From Plotosus lineatus (taxonomy: Eukaryota; Chordata; Actinopteri; Siluriformes; Plotosidae): DNA of 64,000 bases. The stretch covers positions 44,306,064-44,370,063 of the forward strand of contig CM045734.1 in the NCBI GenBank assembly GCA_024760905.1, written 5' to 3'. A program made the translations under genes and the position numbers. A model generated the notes under the pieces. That model had not been told where the DNA came from, did no database searches, and saw only the letters and a program-made list of their open reading frames with translations. Numbering within the stretch: position 1 is the first letter of the stretch; every line of letters starts with the position of its first letter. Positions 23,141 to 33,294 of the stretch are shown here, in pieces.

Positions 23141-23416
23141 GACAGACACACACACACACACACACTAAGACAGACAGACAGACACACACACACACACACA
23201 CACACACAATCATTTACAATCACATTCAATTACGAACAGCCAGTCAGCCTAATGTGCATGTCTTTGGACTGTGGGAGGAAACCAAAGTACGTTTTGTAAA
23301 CCCACGTAAGCATGAGGAGAACATGCCAATGTCACACAGATACACAGATACCCCCGCGACTCAAACCCAAAACCTTGTTGCTGTTTGCTAATCGATGCAC
23401 TACCTTGCCGCCCTGT
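22870..23416 (-). mobile_element. SINE-D with compound (CA)n/(CAGA)n
   Basis: The 3' part is at 22887-22965 and the body from 23215 (AACAGCCAGTCAGCCTAATG, TGGACTGTGGGAGGAAACC) to the head near 23414. Between them 22972-23210 is a compound array alternating CA and CAGA blocks, expanded at the usual internal site. Confidence 0.85.
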
Positions 23417-23500
23417 AAAGAAATCACATGCAATTATTATTTTTTAAAAAGTAATCATAGCGTGAAGCTAAATAAAGTGGCTAGAGTTAAAAAAGAGAAG

Positions 23501-23550
<50 letters not shown>

Positions 23551-24225
23551 ACATGTGTACTGGGGGATTTGGGACCATTTATTGGAAGAACGTGGAAGAT
23601 TCATTCCAGGGATTCTATTACAGCACATGAGTCACTGAAAAACATCTGATCTCCAATAAAACACACTAGTGCCTCTGCCAAGTGAACCACGTCACATGAG
23701 TTTCTCTTCCTCTGCTTAACCTCTTAATTTCATCATAGCCCTTAATGTTTGCTTAATTTTAGGAAAATCTATAAATTAAAAGTCAGCACTTTTCATTCCT
23801 TATGTATTTCTGACTCACAGGCCAAAGTGGGTTTGGTAAAAAAGTTTGTACTTACAGGGAAAATGTCTGCAAACGTTCCCGACACAAATCTTTTCAAAGC
23901 TCACGAGGCTGAGACAGTTTGACACAGAAGCTTGAATCGAATTTAGCATTAAAGTCCTTCAACACAACTTCAGTTGTATGTAGTGGTTTAAAAGCAAATA
24001 TGGAATTTATATAAAAACATTACAGATGCGATGACGAGAAAGAAAGAGTAAATTCATAATTGTGTATAAAATAAAATAATAATAAAAAAACAAGTGTGAC
24101 TGATATGGAAAAAGACGCCAGGTGTCACCACGACTAAGTAAGCAACGTAATAGGATTCACACGGACAAGATTGTATCACATAATTCCCGACAACTGCACA
24201 TTTATGCTGACAGTCATTAAAAACT
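23417..24225. other. noncoding, (TG)n at 23502-23548
   Basis: AT-rich, no coding frame or repeat boundary recognised besides the dinucleotide run. Confidence 0.5.
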
Positions 24226-24614
24226 TCAGGTCAGTTTCTGCAACCGCTTAATTCTAATTAGGGTCACGGGGAGGTTGGCACCCATCCCAGCTGACTCTGG
24301 GCAAGGGCAAAGTACACCCTGAATGGCACACCAGGCCATCACAGGACGGAAACACGCTAGCGACTATGCAGCTAATCTTGTCGAAAGTCAGCAATGGTTC
24401 TTTTACATGAACCTCGCACCATAGACAGTGAGAGACTTGGCCGGCCTTTGATAACCCAGGTAGCTGCACTGGGATGGGGGGGGGCACGACGACGACGACA
24501 GTGACAACCTTGTGGAGAGTGAGACTCGAACGCCCAACCTTCGGATCAGTGATCCAGCACCTTTATCACCAGGCCACCACCGTGCCCTTTTTTCCACCAA
24601 GCCACCACTGCCCG
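24226..24614 (-). mobile_element. SINE-B
   Basis: Complete family order on the minus strand. The C-run is joined by a short (GTC)n expansion (24487-24500), and the head end is partly repeated (GGGCACGGTGGTGGCC and GGGCAGTGGTGGCTTGG). Confidence 0.8.
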
Positions 24615-24759
24615 TACCCGAAACCGGATTTTTGTAATATAGATCATTTGTTTAGTGTGTTAGCTTAAAATAAAAAATTAAAAAAAAAACAGAAAAAAGT
24701 GTTAAGAATAAATTACACAACTCAAAAACAACAAAACAAAATGGCACCTGCAAAACTGA

Positions 24760-25150
24760 ATTTCAAAACAGTCAGTATTGGGTATGGCCTTCGTTTTTGT
24801 TGATCCAGCTGGTGATTTCTGGTGATACAGGCGGTGATGTATTGCGATACAGAAAAGCGAAACTGCTTTTAAAAGTGCGGCAAACGGATGTAGCGATCCT
24901 GTTCGGAAGTCATCACTCTCTGTCACCGTGGACGTTGGCTGCTGTCAACTGACCAAGTCATGCTGTGGCAGACAATCAGGTTTCTGATGGTGAGTTGTGT
25001 ACAGCCTATATGCCTCACTACCTCACTGTAGCTCAACCCGGACTCCACCATACCCATTGCCCGGTGATATTGTTCACTTGATGGATGTGGCATTATGAAG
25101 TGCACTAGACTAGTGGACATTTTTGAGCCTTTACACACTTTCCAATCCAC
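24760..25150 (-). pseudogene. Tc1/mariner-like transposase N-terminal remnant
   Basis: The minus-strand frame 25150-24923 includes RAMGMVESGLSYSEVVRHIG then CTQLTIRNL. This fits the first helix-turn-helix of Tc1-like transposases (a GMxxxGxSxxxVxRxxG pattern). A SVDSSQRPR segment fits the linker before the second helix-turn-helix. Downstream the frame shifts and decays. No DDE catalytic region or terminal repeats are visible. Confidence 0.45.
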
Positions 25151-25229
25151 TTCTCAAATTGTGCAGGTGCACATTGTGTTTTTCTCAAACTGCACTTAGT
25201 CTACTTTTGCGAACCGACCTACACATGTG

Positions 25230-25450
25230 CAGTGAAGTGTGACAAATTCATCGTTTTCTCAAGTGCCAGCGTGTTATCATCAGTAAAGCCACAGCGTAAA
25301 CTCCCGACCCAAACCCTGGTCTGGTCTGGTACCTTCCGAGTCATAGGCTGACTCTTGACGACCTGCCATGAAGGATAACTCCTTGATTATCATCTTCATG
25401 GAGGTTTTCTTGGCAAGGATAGTGCAGTGGTTTGCCATTGCCTTCTGCAC
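25230..25450. other. unassigned repeat-like block
   Basis: It contains GAGGTTTTCTTGGCAAGG and GCAGTGGTTTGCCATTGCC. Similar wording occurs in old tRNA-SINE/LINE families of mammals, as far as I recall. The family is not established. Confidence 0.3.
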
Positions 25451-25454
25451 GATG

Positions 25455-25640
25455 CGAAACTACGGGCAATTTAGAACAGCCAGTTAGCCAACTGTGTATG
25501 TTTTTGGACTGTGGGAGGAAACCCACGTGAGTACGGGGAGAACATGCAAACTCCGCAGAAAAACGCCCAGGCCTGGAATCAAACTCAGGCCTTCTTGCTG
25601 TTCGGCGGATGTGCTAACCACTACGCCACCGTGCTGCCAA
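25455..25640 (-). mobile_element. SINE-D, 5' half
   Basis: The minus strand has GGCAGCACGGTGGCGTAGTG, the B-box region, GCGGAGTTTGCATGTTCTCC and GGTTTCCTCCCACAGTCCAA. The 3' half is absent. Confidence 0.8.
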
Positions 25641-25892
25641 CCCAAACCCTACAAGTGCAGATATACAGGAATTTCTCCCTCAACATTTTTAATGACTTGT
25701 CAGTATACTTGTTCTACGGCAAAGTAAAGGTCATTCAAAGGTGGATTCAAATTGGTGACTGTGAAGGCCACTTAAATATACAGAAATTATTGTAATGCTC
25801 ATAGATTCAGTGTGAAATGTTTTGGGGTTTTTGAAGTGACACATTACTATAGTGTAACCCTTATTGATTGATTGATAAAATGAATTAATTTG

Positions 25893-26143
25893 CCAAAGTC
25901 TAATCCTGCTAAGGTCACACAGAGGATGGAGACTATCTTAGCTGGTATTGGGCAAAGGCACGGTATGTTCTAAACAGCCCAATGTGCATTTTTTTTTGGA
26001 TTGTGGAAGAATAGCGGAGTACCCAAAGGAAACTCATGCAAGCACAGGGAACCTGCACACTGAAACTCCCTTACCGAGCTCTGGACTTGAACCCATGGCC
26101 TTCTTGCTGAGAGGTAGATATGCTAACCACTCTGTTGCCCTCA
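25893..26143 (-). mobile_element. SINE-D, internally shortened
   Basis: Head GAGGGCAACAGAGTGGTTAG, CAGCAAGAAGGCCATGGGTT and the 3' part (ACCTTAGCAGGATTAGAC) are on the minus strand. The internal CA-prone segment is deleted. Confidence 0.75.
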
Positions 26144-26192
26144 AGCCTTTCGTAACATGGATACTTAGCCATACTCCGTAACAGTAAAACAA

Positions 26193-26896
26193 TACTGTAT
26201 TCGACATGATAAGCGGCCAAGGCGCTTTAAAAATTGGAGTGGGTGGGGGCTTATTAAAATGTTACCAGCGGAGTGGAAGGGTAAGTGCTTATTACCATCG
26301 GGGTGGAAAACATGAATAATAACAGAACAATAACAGAGTTTTACTGGTATTTGTGTTATTCATTTTGTGGTATCAACCAAATTACTAACATGAAAGCTGA
26401 AAATAAACAGATAACAGCATAAATTTTTAATACAAGTCCCCTTACTTTTCCCTCCTGGTGCTGATCCTGTAAACATTTTCCGGGAAGTAAAATCGAGCCA
26501 ATCAACATGAACGTGAACTTTAGCACATGGCACGTTGAACCAATCAACACGAACATAAACAAAAGCACATGGGCAGGAATGTCTTTAAATTTATGAAGTT
26601 AGTGAGCAGAAGAATCGGGTGAAAAATACTCATCATCACTTTCTGATAGCTCCATATCTGGCTCATCGCTCCATTCATTCAGCGCATCTCATAGTTTTGC
26701 TGTAGCAGTTTCTAATGGTTCATCGGTTGTTGGACATTTACTAAGAAAACACAACAAAATATTTTCCTGTTTTTTAAAGCATGGCGGAACAATCAATCAC
26801 ATGTGCTGTTACTGATGAACATTATAGACATTCCTCAGTGGCAGTGTGTGGGGGGGTGCTTATTGGAGCAGGGCACATATTACGTCAAATACGGTA
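26193..26896. mobile_element. TIR DNA transposon, probably Tc/mariner-related, internally deleted
   Basis: The left end TACTGTATTCGACATGAT and right end ATTACGTCAAATACGGTA form imperfect inverted repeats bounded by TA. Inside, the minus strand near 26620-26735 reads a short acidic stretch (NEWSDEPDMELSESDDEYFS) like the C-terminal tails of pogo/Tc2-type transposases. No catalytic region remains. Confidence 0.5.
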
Positions 26897-27235
26897 ACTT
26901 GAACTGTTGATGAAAGGCGGGCTTGATCTATGATGCTGACACTACCATGTCACTGTTCAAATGTCTAGCTTCAGAAAATTTTCTGAGATTTTGGTTATGG
27001 ATTGACACCACTGGAACCTGAAGTAGGTTTGCTGTAGCCCATTGATCTCAAGGTTTGACCACTGAGGCTCTGGATATGTTTTTGTTTTCCACAGACTCTA
27101 GAAACTGTTGTGCATCAAAGTCTTCATGAGATCAGCAGTTACTGAAATATTGAAAGTAACCTGTGCAGAATCAGTAACCATTCCACATGCTGGAGTGGAG
27201 GCTGTGTCTATATCATCTGACAATGGGTACATTTA
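26897..27235. other. no recognised feature
   Basis: No coding frame or known repeat seen. Confidence 0.5.
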
Positions 27236-27247
27236 GGGTACACACGA

Positions 27248-27289
<42 letters not shown>

Positions 27290-27495
27290 ACCTAGTGGCA
27301 ATTCGGAACAGACAATTAGCCTGATGTGCATGTCTTTGAACTGTGGAAGGCAGCTGAAGTACTCAGAGGAAACCCATACAAGCACGAGAAGCACATGCAA
27401 TCTCCACGCAGAAATGCTTGAGCCAAAGACTCAAACTCAGGGCCTTCTTGTCTTAAGGTGGATATGCTAACCACTATACCACTGTACAGCCTATA
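27236..27495 (-). mobile_element. SINE-D, 5' half with (CA)n
   Basis: (CA)n at 27249-27290 lies at the internal site. The body (AATTAGCCTGATGTGCATGT) and the head near 27490 follow on the minus strand. Confidence 0.8.
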
Positions 27496-27555
27496 ATAAC
27501 AAACCGCAGCTCTTAATCTATATCTGGATGTTTTTTTATGCATAGCTGTCATGTG

Positions 27556-27800
27556 ATTGACTGATTAAGAGCTGCCATGTCATGCATCTACAAGGTGTGT
27601 AACTATCAACCTGTAGACGGCAAGTTCGAATCCATGTCAATGTTGCAGCCATCCGTGATTGGGAGTCCATGGGAGTTAATTGGGGAGGGAGGGATGGCAT
27701 AAGCTCCCTTGTCACTCACGGCAATCACGAGCAAATGCATGGGCATGGGCACATTTATATATAATCACACATACTTTCACTGTTAGGCCGCCTCCAAATA
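27556..27800 (+). mobile_element. SINE-C, diverged copy
   Basis: B-box GCAAGTTCGAATCC, then TTGCAGCCATCCGTGATTGG and GAGTCCATGGGAGTTAATTG, parallel to the copy at 2166. Confidence 0.6.
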
Positions 27801-28246
27801 CACAGCAGTTGGTAAAGAGGTGGGTGATTGAAATGAACACATGAATGAATGAAAACTAAAATAGTAAAACAAAACATGAACACAAATTAAAGGCCCAGCA
27901 CCAAACACAGAAATATTTATATACAGAAACATGTGAGATGATAAATGACAAGGCAACTATTGCTAAACCACATTTAAAACAATGAAGGAAAAAGAGTTGT
28001 TTATCGCCATGTGTGACTTATTAAAGCAACTAGTAAAAATCAATAAAACCCGAGAATAAATAATTAGAGAGTACAATCATGGTTAAAATGAGGGCAACCA
28101 TTTTCAACTATGCACAACAAATAAACACACAGATCAGTGACCAGCACCAGACAACTCAACAAAAAGTAAATCCAGTGACAAGACTGGCTGATTGGATAAG
28201 TGCATGATAAGTGGTGCTGGTGTTCCCAATAATGAACTGGATCTTA

Positions 28247-28283
<37 letters not shown>

Positions 28284-28686
28284 AAATTAGCAAAAATTAC
28301 TAGTGTGATGCAACCGAACTGTAATTTTAAATAGAGGTCATAACCTCCCTTTGTATTTTTTATATGAACTGCATGGTTCGACCATATATATGTAGAAATG
28401 AGAGCGTCCCTCAAAAACTTGCTGCGTATGGATATTTAAAAGTATATCTTGTGTTTTTCATCTTAAAATGCATTGTTTCAGCATGAAATAAATCACTCCA
28501 CGTCTGTAATGTTTAGGGATGGAAAAGGAAGTTTCTATGTTGAAAATGTCCTGTGTGAGCTTCCATTATTGCTGCTTCATCAACTTATTTCCAGTAAGGA
28601 AGACTGCTCCTCCCCCGAAATAGTCTATAGCCTGTATAGATATCCTTACTCCGCAGATCAGTTTTCTTTCTTTTTTTTTACTCTTT
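27801..28686. other. noncoding, (TG)n at 28248-28281
   Basis: AT-rich 5' flank of R3. Apart from the dinucleotide run I see nothing. Bases 28687-28704 are the left target-site duplication of R3. Confidence 0.5.
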
Positions 28687-28704
28687 ATAGGGTACATTTT
28701 GGTA

Positions 28705-31700
28705 ATGCAGCCATGAGGCGGGGGGGGCACGAACCAGTGTCTCTCCCCCTTATGCCGGTCCCAAGCCCGGATAAATGCAGAGGGTTGCGACAGGAAGGGC
28801 ATCCGGCGTAAAACTTCTGCCACATTTAAAAAATGCAAATGATCAAAACAAAATTCATACCGGATCGGTCGAGGCCCGGGTTAACAACGACCGCCATCAG
28901 TGCTGTCAACCAACAGGGTGCTGATGGAAATTGGACTACTGTTGGTCGAAGACGTCGAAGAAGGAGAGGCGGGAGGCGTGTCCGTAGGCAGAGAGAGAAG
29001 AGGAAATGTGTGAGCCTAGGACTGAGAGTAGGGACTTTGAATGTTGGAACTATGCAAGGAAAAGATAGGGAGCTGGCTGACATGATGCAGAGGAGGAAGG
29101 TGGACATACTGTGTGTTCAGGAGACAAGGTGGAAAGGTAGAAAGGCTAGAAGCTTAGGAGCAGGGTTTAAACTGTTTTATCATGGTGTGGATGGGAAGAG
29201 AAATGGAGTAGGAGTCATCTTGAAGGAGGGGTTTGTCAGGAATGTTCTAGACGTGAAAAGAGTGTCAGACAGAGTAATGAGTCTCAAGTTAGAAATTGAC
29301 GGCGTGATGGTCAATGTTGTTAGTGCTTATGCCCCACAGGCAGGATGTAAGCTAGAAGAGAAGGAGAGATTCTGGAGTGATTTAGATGAAGTGATGCAGA
29401 ATACCCCCAGAGGTGAAAGAGTGGTCATTGGAGCAGACTTCAATGGACATGTTGGTGCAGGCAACAGAGGGGACGAGGAAGTGATGGGCAGGTTTGGTAT
29501 CCAGGACAGGAACACAGAAGGACAGATGTTGATCGATTTTGCAAAAGGATGGAAATGGCTGTGGTGAATACTTTCTTCAAGAAGAAACAGAAGCATAGGG
29601 TGACTTATGAAAGCGGAGGTAAGAGCACACAGGTAGACTACATCTTGTGCAGGCGATGTAATTTGAAGGAAGTCAGTGACTGCAAAGTAGTAGTTGGTGA
29701 GAGTGTTGCCAAACAGCATAGGATGGTGGTGTGCAGGATGACACTGATGGTGAGAAAAGTGAAAAGGCAAAGGCAGAGCAGAAGACAAAGTGGTGGAAGC
29801 TGAAAAGGAAGAGTGTCGTGTTGTCTTCAAGGAGGAGTTGAAACAGGCTTTGGGTAGTCAGGAAGTGCTTCCAGAGGACTGGACAACCACAGCCAATGTG
29901 ATCAGGGAGACCGGTAGGAGAGTACTTGGTGTGTCCTCTGGAAGGAAAGTAGATAAGGAAACTTGGTGGTGGAATGAGGAAGTGCAGGAGTGTGTACAAA
30001 AGAAGAGGTTAGCCAAGAAGAAGTGGGACATTGACAGGACCGAAGAGAGTAAACAGGAGTACAGGGAGATACAGCGTAAGGCGAAGGTAGCAGTGTCAAA
30101 GGCCAAACAGAGGGCGTATGATGACTTGTATGATAGGTTGAACAGTAAGGAGGGAGAAAATGATCTATACAGGTTAGCACAGCAGAGAAATAGAGATGGG
30201 AAAGACATGCAGCAAGTGAGAGTGATAAAGGACAGAGAGGGAAATGTATTGACTGATGACAGAAGTGTGCTGGGAAGATGGAAAGAGTACTTTGAAGAGC
30301 TGATGAATGAAGAAAATGAGAGAGAAAAAAGAGTAGAAGGGGTGACCGTTGAGGAGCAGGAAGTAGCAAAGATTAGTAAGGGAGAAGTGAGGAGGGCATT
30401 GAAGAGGATGAAGAGTGGAAAGGCAGTTGGCCCTGATGACATACCAGTTGAGGTATGGAAGTGTCTAGGGGAGGTAGCAGTAGATTTTCTGACAAGAATA
30501 TTCAACAAGGTCTTAGAAAGTGAGCAGATGCCAGAGGAATGGAGGAGAAGTGTGCTTGTGCCCATTTTTAAGAACAAGGAGATGTACAGAGTTGTGGCAA
30601 CTACAGAGGGATAAAGTTGATGAGCCATACAATGAAGCTATGGGAAAGAATAGTGGAAGCAAGACTAAGGGCAGAGGTCAGCATTTGTGAACAACAGTTT
30701 GGTTTCATGCCCAGAAAGAGCACCACAGATGCAGTGTTTGCTTTGAGGATGTTAATAGAGAAGTACAGAGAAGGTCAGAGGGAGCTGCATTGTGCCTTTG
30801 TGGATCTGGAGAAAGCCTATGACAGGGTGCCGAGAGAAGAACTGTGGTATTGTATGAGGAAGTCTGGAGTGACAGAGAAGTATGTTAGAGTGGTGCAGGA
30901 CATGTATGAGAGATGTAAAACAGTGGTGAGGTGTGCTGTTGGTGTGACAGAAGAGTTCAAGGTGGAGGTGGGACTGCATCAAGGGTCAGCTCTCAGCCCC
31001 TTCTTGTTTGCTATGGTGATGGACAGGCTAACAGGCGAGGTTAGACAAGAATCTCCATGGACTATGATGTTTGCAGATGACATCGTGATCTGTAGTGAGA
31101 GCAGAGACCAAGTGGAGGAAAATCTAGAGAGGTGGAGGTATGCCCTGGAAAGGAGGGGATTGAAGGTTAGTCCTAGTAAGACAGAATACATGTGTGTGAG
31201 CGACAAGGACCCAAGAGGAACTTTGAGGTTACAGGGGGCAGAGATAAAGAAGGTGGAGGATTTTAAGTACTTAGGCTCAACAATCCAGAGCAATGGAGAG
31301 TGGGGAAAAGAGGTGAAGAAGCGCGTGCAGGCAGGTTGGAATGGATGGAGAAAAGTGTCAGGTGTGATGTGTGATAGGAGAGTATCAGCAAGAATGAAGG
31401 GAAAAGTGTACAAGACGGTGGTGAGGCCAGCAATGTTGTATGGTTTAGAGACAGTGGCCCTGGGGAAAAGACAGGAGTCAGAGTTGGAGGTAGCAGAGAT
31501 GAAAATGTTGAGGTTCTCTTTGGGAGTAACGAGGATGGATAGGATCAGAAATGAGTACATCAGAGGGACAGCACATGTTAGATGTTTTGGAGACAAAGTC
31601 AGAGAGGCTAGGTTGAGATGGTTTGGACATGTACAGAGGAGGGATAGTGAGTATATTGGTCGTAGGATGCTGAGGTTGGAACTACCAGGCAAAAGGCCCA

Positions 31701-31853
31701 GAGGAAGACCAAAGAGAAGATTTATGGATGCGGTGAAGGCGGACATGAAGGTCGTTGGAGTAAGAGTAGAAGATGCAGAGGACAGGGAGAGATGGAGGCA
31801 GATCATTTGCTGTGGCGACCCCTGAAGGGAACAGCCGAAAGGACAAGAAGAAG
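28705..31853 (+). mobile_element. RTE-clade LINE, copy R3, full length with target-site duplication
   Basis: A perfect 18-bp duplication ATAGGGTACATTTTGGTA (28687-28704 and 31854-31871) gives exact ends and a length of 3149 bp. The 5' leader is about 130 bp (ATGCAGCC, a G-run, CCAGTGTCTCTCCC, GACAGGAAGGGCATCCGGCG). One long coding region follows. The tail after the stop is 28 bp (AGGGAACAGCCGAAAGG, then AAGAAGAAG). This is the youngest RTE copy here and the best reference for the family. Confidence 0.95.
28833..31825 (+). pseudogene. RTE endonuclease/reverse transcriptase ORF of R3, four 1-base gaps
   Basis: Four frame pieces (28833-29567, 29549-29803, 29790-30614, 30617-31825) cover what would be roughly 1,000 residues. 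Endonuclease motifs: LCVQETRWKG, SAYAPQ, VIGADFNGHVG and STQVDYILCRR. Reverse transcriptase motifs: [64 protein letters not shown] and FADD at 31070-31081. The C-terminal part has KYLGSTIQSNGE, RPAMLYGLETVAL, RLRWFGHVQRRDSEY and RPRGRPKRRFMD, ending ICCGDP. Compared with R1, each gap is one base missing from a homopolymer: A-runs at 29543, 29762 and 29802, and a G-run at 30578. No in-frame stops are seen otherwise. Whether the gaps are real or assembly errors decides if this is a pseudogene. Confidence 0.9.
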
Positions 31854-32007
31854 ATAGGGTACATTTTGGTATTTAAAAGTAAGAATCCTATTTTCGTTTT
31901 TATTTTTTTGCACATGAAACATATAATTTTGTGATGTGATTCAAAAGACAATACTTACTGTGTTGTGTGTAAAATTAAAAAGTAAATGTAGATTATAAAA
32001 AAAGAGT

Positions 32008-32590
32008 TGGTACTGTGGCATAATGGTTAGGTCCTGGGTTCGAATCCTGGGCTCTGGTGTTTCTGTATGGAGCTTGTGTGTTCTCCCTCGTTGAGTTTCC
32101 TCCTACAGTCCAAAGGCACGAACATTAGGTTAATTGGTTTCAAGTCCCAGGCTCGGTGAGGGCATTTCTCTGAGAAGTTTGCATGTTCTTCCTGTGCTTG
32201 TGTGGGTTTCCTCCAGATACTCTGGTTTTCTTCTACAGTCATTAGGCCAATTGGCTGTTTCAAATTGCCTCAGATGTAAGTGTAAATGGTAGTGTTGGTT
32301 GGCACTGTGAGAGCCTACTGAGTTGTTCAGGGTGTACCCCACCTTCGGCTGAGATACAATCTAGGTCATTTTTGTATTTTATGAGGCTTTCATTGATCAT
32401 TCAATAAACGTATAAGCAGGTAAGAACTTGTCTATTTAAATTGATCATGTTTTCATGTGGGCCCTGTGATGGACTAGTGAACTGTACAGGGTGTATCTCG
32501 TCCTCCCTAAGCTGAGATGGATGCCAGCCTCCTCGCAACTTTAATTTGGGTTAACTATCTTAGACAACGAATGAATGATTGAATGAACAA
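32008..32590 (+). mobile_element. three SINE-D fragments in a row
   Basis: First 32008-32134 (GGTCCTGGGTTCGAATCCTG to TTAGGTTAATTGG), then a second 5'-truncated copy 32135-32375 (TTTCAAGTCCCAGGCTCGGT onward), then a 3' fragment 32450-32590 (GTGATGGACTAGTGAACTGT, AACGAATGAATGATTGAATG). Confidence 0.75.
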
Positions 32591-32977
32591 ATGGTTTCAT
32601 GCTTGTTCAGTAAAATAGTGTCGAGTGATGCACCACCAGTCCAGCAAGTTCAAAAGTCCCTTTCATCAAACAGTATGGCATCACACACAATTCTACAAAT
32701 GTGCAATCAGATCATAGATTCTGTATCTCATAGAGAATACAATGTTTTGGTAAACCAGAAGTACTTGACTGGATAAAATGACTAGCTACATAATACGCTT
32801 TTAACCAGACACAGAATATAAAATTTGCGGGGCTTTGGAGTAGTGGACAACCGCATCACATCAAGGAGGTCCAGGGTTTAATACCAGCGTTCAAGGTGTA
32901 TATATATCCAATGTTGGCTGCAATGGCCACCAGCCTTGGACAAACATAAGCATTAGAATATATATATATATATATAA
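32591..32977. other. AT-rich, short tRNA-like fragment
   Basis: At 32829-32885 GGCTTTGGAGTAGTGGACAA and AGGTCCAGGGTTTAATACC resemble a decayed SINE head. A short (TA)n follows at 32960-32975. Confidence 0.4.
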
Positions 32978-33160
32978 ACAAAAATAAAAGGACAGGACAA
33001 AGACTTTCTATTGAAACTTCAGGTGATTATAGATTATAGATTATTTCTTCTATAATCACCTGAAGAGAGAGGATGGTTTCACCACCCCTCGAAACAGATC
33101 TGTAGTGATGAATAGATTTTTAATAGAAAGTCTTTGTCCTGTCCTTTTATTTTTGTTATT
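32978..33160 (+). mobile_element. foldback fragment, probably a Penelope-like element terminus
   Basis: The left arm (32978-33035) is an inverted, internally deleted copy of the right arm (33036-33160). The outer blocks match exactly as AAAGACTTTCTATT versus AATAGAAAGTCTTT with the adjoining GTCCTGTCCTTTTATTTTTG. The inner blocks match as CTTCAGGTGATTATAGA versus TCTATAATCACCTGAAG. The right arm holds a hammerhead motif. Inverted partial terminal copies and short-stem hammerheads are known from Penelope-like retroelements, hence the inference. No reverse transcriptase is adjacent. Confidence 0.5.
33049..33116 (+). ncRNA. hammerhead ribozyme, type I, short stem III
   Basis: Core CTGAAGA (33060-33066, fitting CUGANGA) and GAA (33091-33093) are intact. 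Stem II is 33067-33090: GAG/CTC, GG/CC and TGGT/ACCA around a TTC loop, with one bulged A and one A-C mismatch. Stem III is ACAG/CTGT (33094-33097 with 33100-33103) around a 2-base loop. The A-U pair at 15.1-16.1 is present, and the cleavage triplet is GTA, so cutting is expected after 33104. Stem I pairs GTGAT (33105-33109) with ATCAC (33055-33059), then, after a GA/A internal loop, ATAGA (33112-33116) with TCTAT (33049-33053). Every required core base is present. Very short stem III is known for retroelement hammerheads that act as dimers. Confidence 0.8.
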
Positions 33161-33211
33161 TGCTCAACCAAAAAGTATTGAGCACTCTCCTACAGAAGGA
33201 TCTACTCAGAA

Positions 33212-33217
<6 letters not shown>

Positions 33218-33292
<75 letters not shown>
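33218..33292 (+). repeat. (CT)n-(TA)n microsatellite
   Basis: CT units to about 33247, then TA units up to the tail of R4. Confidence 0.9.
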
Positions 33293-33294
<2 letters not shown>

